From Synergistaceae bacterium (GTDB lineage Bacteria > Synergistota > Synergistia > Synergistales > Aminobacteriaceae): a stretch of DNA of 14,352 nucleotides. A program made the position numbers and the translations under genes. The DNA lies in assembly GCA_017458545.1 (NCBI GenBank), contig JAFTBA010000156.1:1-14352 (forward strand), written 5' to 3'. The notes beneath the pieces are model-generated. The model had not been told where the DNA came from, did not search any database, and saw nothing but the letters and a program-made list of their open reading frames with translations. Shown here piece by piece: positions 13,232 through 14,352 of this stretch. Each line of letters opens with the position of its first letter. Within the stretch, counting starts at the first letter, position 1.

Positions 13232-14317
13232 TTAATGAGAAAAAGCTGAATCTCGCAAAGCACGCAGAAATATTCCACGTGCGCCGTTATAGTCCCGGTC
13301 CATAACTATTTCTCCGTCTCGGATTGTTTTTGCTCCTCCTATGTTTTTTATTATTCCATTCCATGAACATGTTTTTGATGTATACGCTTCATCTTGAGCA
13401 ATTACTTTTTTACCGTATTCTATTGCTTTGCTGCCTAAAAATTCCTGAAATCTGAAATGGGCAAACGTCAGCATTGACCGTACTGACTTTGATTGTATTT
13501 TTCGGGTCTTTCGTTTTGACATTTGACTCGTTTCAAACTTGGGAATTATTATCACATCAAAATTTTTCACTAAGAATAATGCTGCTTTATGATGTAATTC
13601 ATCGATTAAATCTCGAATCTTCCACCGCATTTTGTCTGCTGCCTTTCGCATTTTATATCTTTTTTTGCGTTCAGTTTTTGACATTCGCGATATTAAATTA
13701 TCCAGCCAATGACATAATCTTTGAATCCTGGAAAAATCTCCATTCCCTAGTTTTCCGCAGCTTTCAGAGCTGTAAAATGTCATAAATGTTCTTACTCCGG
13801 GATCTACAGAAACTATTCGCCTTTGGTTCTCAGGCTTCGTCATAATTTCTGTAGGAACACTTATAAACCATCTTCCACTCTGATACGTTAAACGGCAATC
13901 TCCTTTAGGTTCAGGGAATTTTTCATAAGTTTTCAAATCTCCTAAAATCGTATAATAAACACCATGTTCTGGTTTTAACGCGCTTTTAGGAATATAAATC
14001 GTTTGTCTTTTATTGTGCTTACTCCTGAATTTTGCTTCACAATACTGTTTTGTCTTTTTGAATTTTGCCTTACAGTTTTTTACCGCTTGACATGCGTCTT
14101 TCACTGCTATTGACTTGATTTGAAACGGAACTTTTACTGCCCATTCAGGTAAACTCTTCAATAACCATTTCTTGATTGTTATCCAGTTAGCCTGCGTTTC
14201 AGGCTGTCTAAGATATTCAATCGTCTGGTTGTAAACATATCTCGAAGTCCCCAGCCACTGCCTCAGAAGCTGTCTCTGTTGTGCTGTCGGATAAATTCGC
14301 ATCTTTCGAGATTTCAT
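13232..14317 (-). CDS. tnpB: TnpB-family RNA-guided endonuclease (IS200/IS605 OrfB)
   Basis: TnpB is the transposon-encoded ancestor of Cas12 nucleases. It cuts DNA matching a guide at the 3' end of the omega-RNA and helps keep the element in place. At 361 residues it is a compact full-length member. The N-terminal part (MRIYPTAQQRQLLRQWLGTS) is typical of OrfB. The RuvC residues are present: D172 in VSVDPGVRT, E262 in IIIPKFETS, and Asp in MDRDYNGAR (340-346). The zinc ribbon between the second and third motifs is degenerate: only C317 remains of the usual four cysteines (CSWNG where CxxCG is common, and no second pair). The ATG at 14317 is used, with an alternative Met at residue 6. No ribosome site is obvious. 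No tnpA lies in the window, so the element is probably non-autonomous or stand-alone. Confidence 0.88.
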   Translation of the reverse strand: MKSRKMRIYPTAQQRQLLRQWLGTSRYVYNQTIEYLRQPETQANWITIKKWLLKSLPEWAVKVPFQIKSIAVKDACQAVKNCKAKFKKTKQYCEAKFRSKHNKRQTIYIPKSALKPEHGVYYTILGDLKTYEKFPEPKGDCRLTYQSGRWFISVPTEIMTKPENQRRIVSVDPGVRTFMTFYSSESCGKLGNGDFSRIQRLCHWLDNLISRMSKTERKKRYKMRKAADKMRWKIRDLIDELHHKAALFLVKNFDVIIIPKFETSQMSKRKTRKIQSKSVRSMLTFAHFRFQEFLGSKAIEYGKKVIAQDEAYTSKTCSWNGIIKNIGGAKTIRDGEIVMDRDYNGARGIFLRALRDSAFSH

Positions 14318-14352
14318 ACTTGTATTTTCGCAGTCCGTGAAGTCTGCATGAA

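Noticed and set aside
13474..13785. Plus-strand ORF of 103 codons inside tnpB
   Set aside because: It is antisense to the RuvC region of tnpB; its hydrophobic look comes from AT-rich complementary codons.
1..14352. tRNA or rRNA genes
   Set aside because: No cloverleaf with a TTCGANNC-type T loop and no rRNA-like stretch was seen on either strand by reading.

Overview
The window reads as bacterial chromosome from a diderm anaerobe. Support for an anaerobe is a HydE-type [FeFe]-hydrogenase maturase with a TM1266-type hydrogenase regulator. Support for a diderm is an RND efflux pump whose adaptor carries a TolC-docking hairpin. A phosphodiester glycosidase with an SLH-like N-terminus would suit Synergistota, but that placement is an inference from gene content and was not tested.

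Layout. Positions 1-942 (+) encode a membrane-anchored protein of unknown function that runs tail to tail into a citG-like gene. Positions 851-5957 (-) are a tight operon: RND adaptor, RND permease with a 19-residue acidic tail, then CitG, whose start lies inside the codons for that tail. Positions 5958-6443 are a gene-poor stretch. It holds the RND promoter, a divergent promoter with a structured leader, and a 27-residue amphipathic peptide built on a perfect heptad repeat. It also holds a short mosaic of relic sequence: a copy of the hydE 3' end fused to a copy of the RND leader. Positions 6444-7609 (-) are a translationally coupled SDR oxidoreductase and DUF985-type cupin. They lie between two copies of the hydE 3' end, so this pair looks like an inserted cassette. 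Positions 7730-9741 (-) are TM1266-like regulator, M15 peptidase and hydE, in that order of transcription. Positions 9788-11266 (-) encode the glycosidase.

Positions 11267-11792 hold no convincing protein gene but are rich in signals. There is a promoter, then a roughly 140-nt RNA that folds as a long closing stem, a central bubble and an inner stem and ends in a T-run, an architecture like 6S RNA. Next comes a second promoter placed just before six perfect 16-bp tandem repeats, then the promoter region of a secreted ankyrin-repeat protein (11793-12281, +), which ends at a strong intrinsic terminator. Positions 12374-13144 (-) encode a Cof-type HAD phosphatase. Positions 13232-14317 (-) encode a stand-alone TnpB RNA-guided nuclease of the IS200/IS605 group; its right end and likely guide region run straight into the HAD leader.

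Functionally the window is a patchwork: envelope export (RND pump), cofactor chemistry (CitG), hydrogenase assembly (HydE/TM1266), cell-wall and glycan hydrolysis (M15, glycosidase), and mobile or accessory pieces (SDR-cupin cassette, TnpB). The most novel-looking parts are the small peptide with its switch-like leader, the 6S-like RNA next to the 16-bp array, the RND permease lacking its usual transmembrane aspartates, and the TnpB with a degenerate zinc ribbon.
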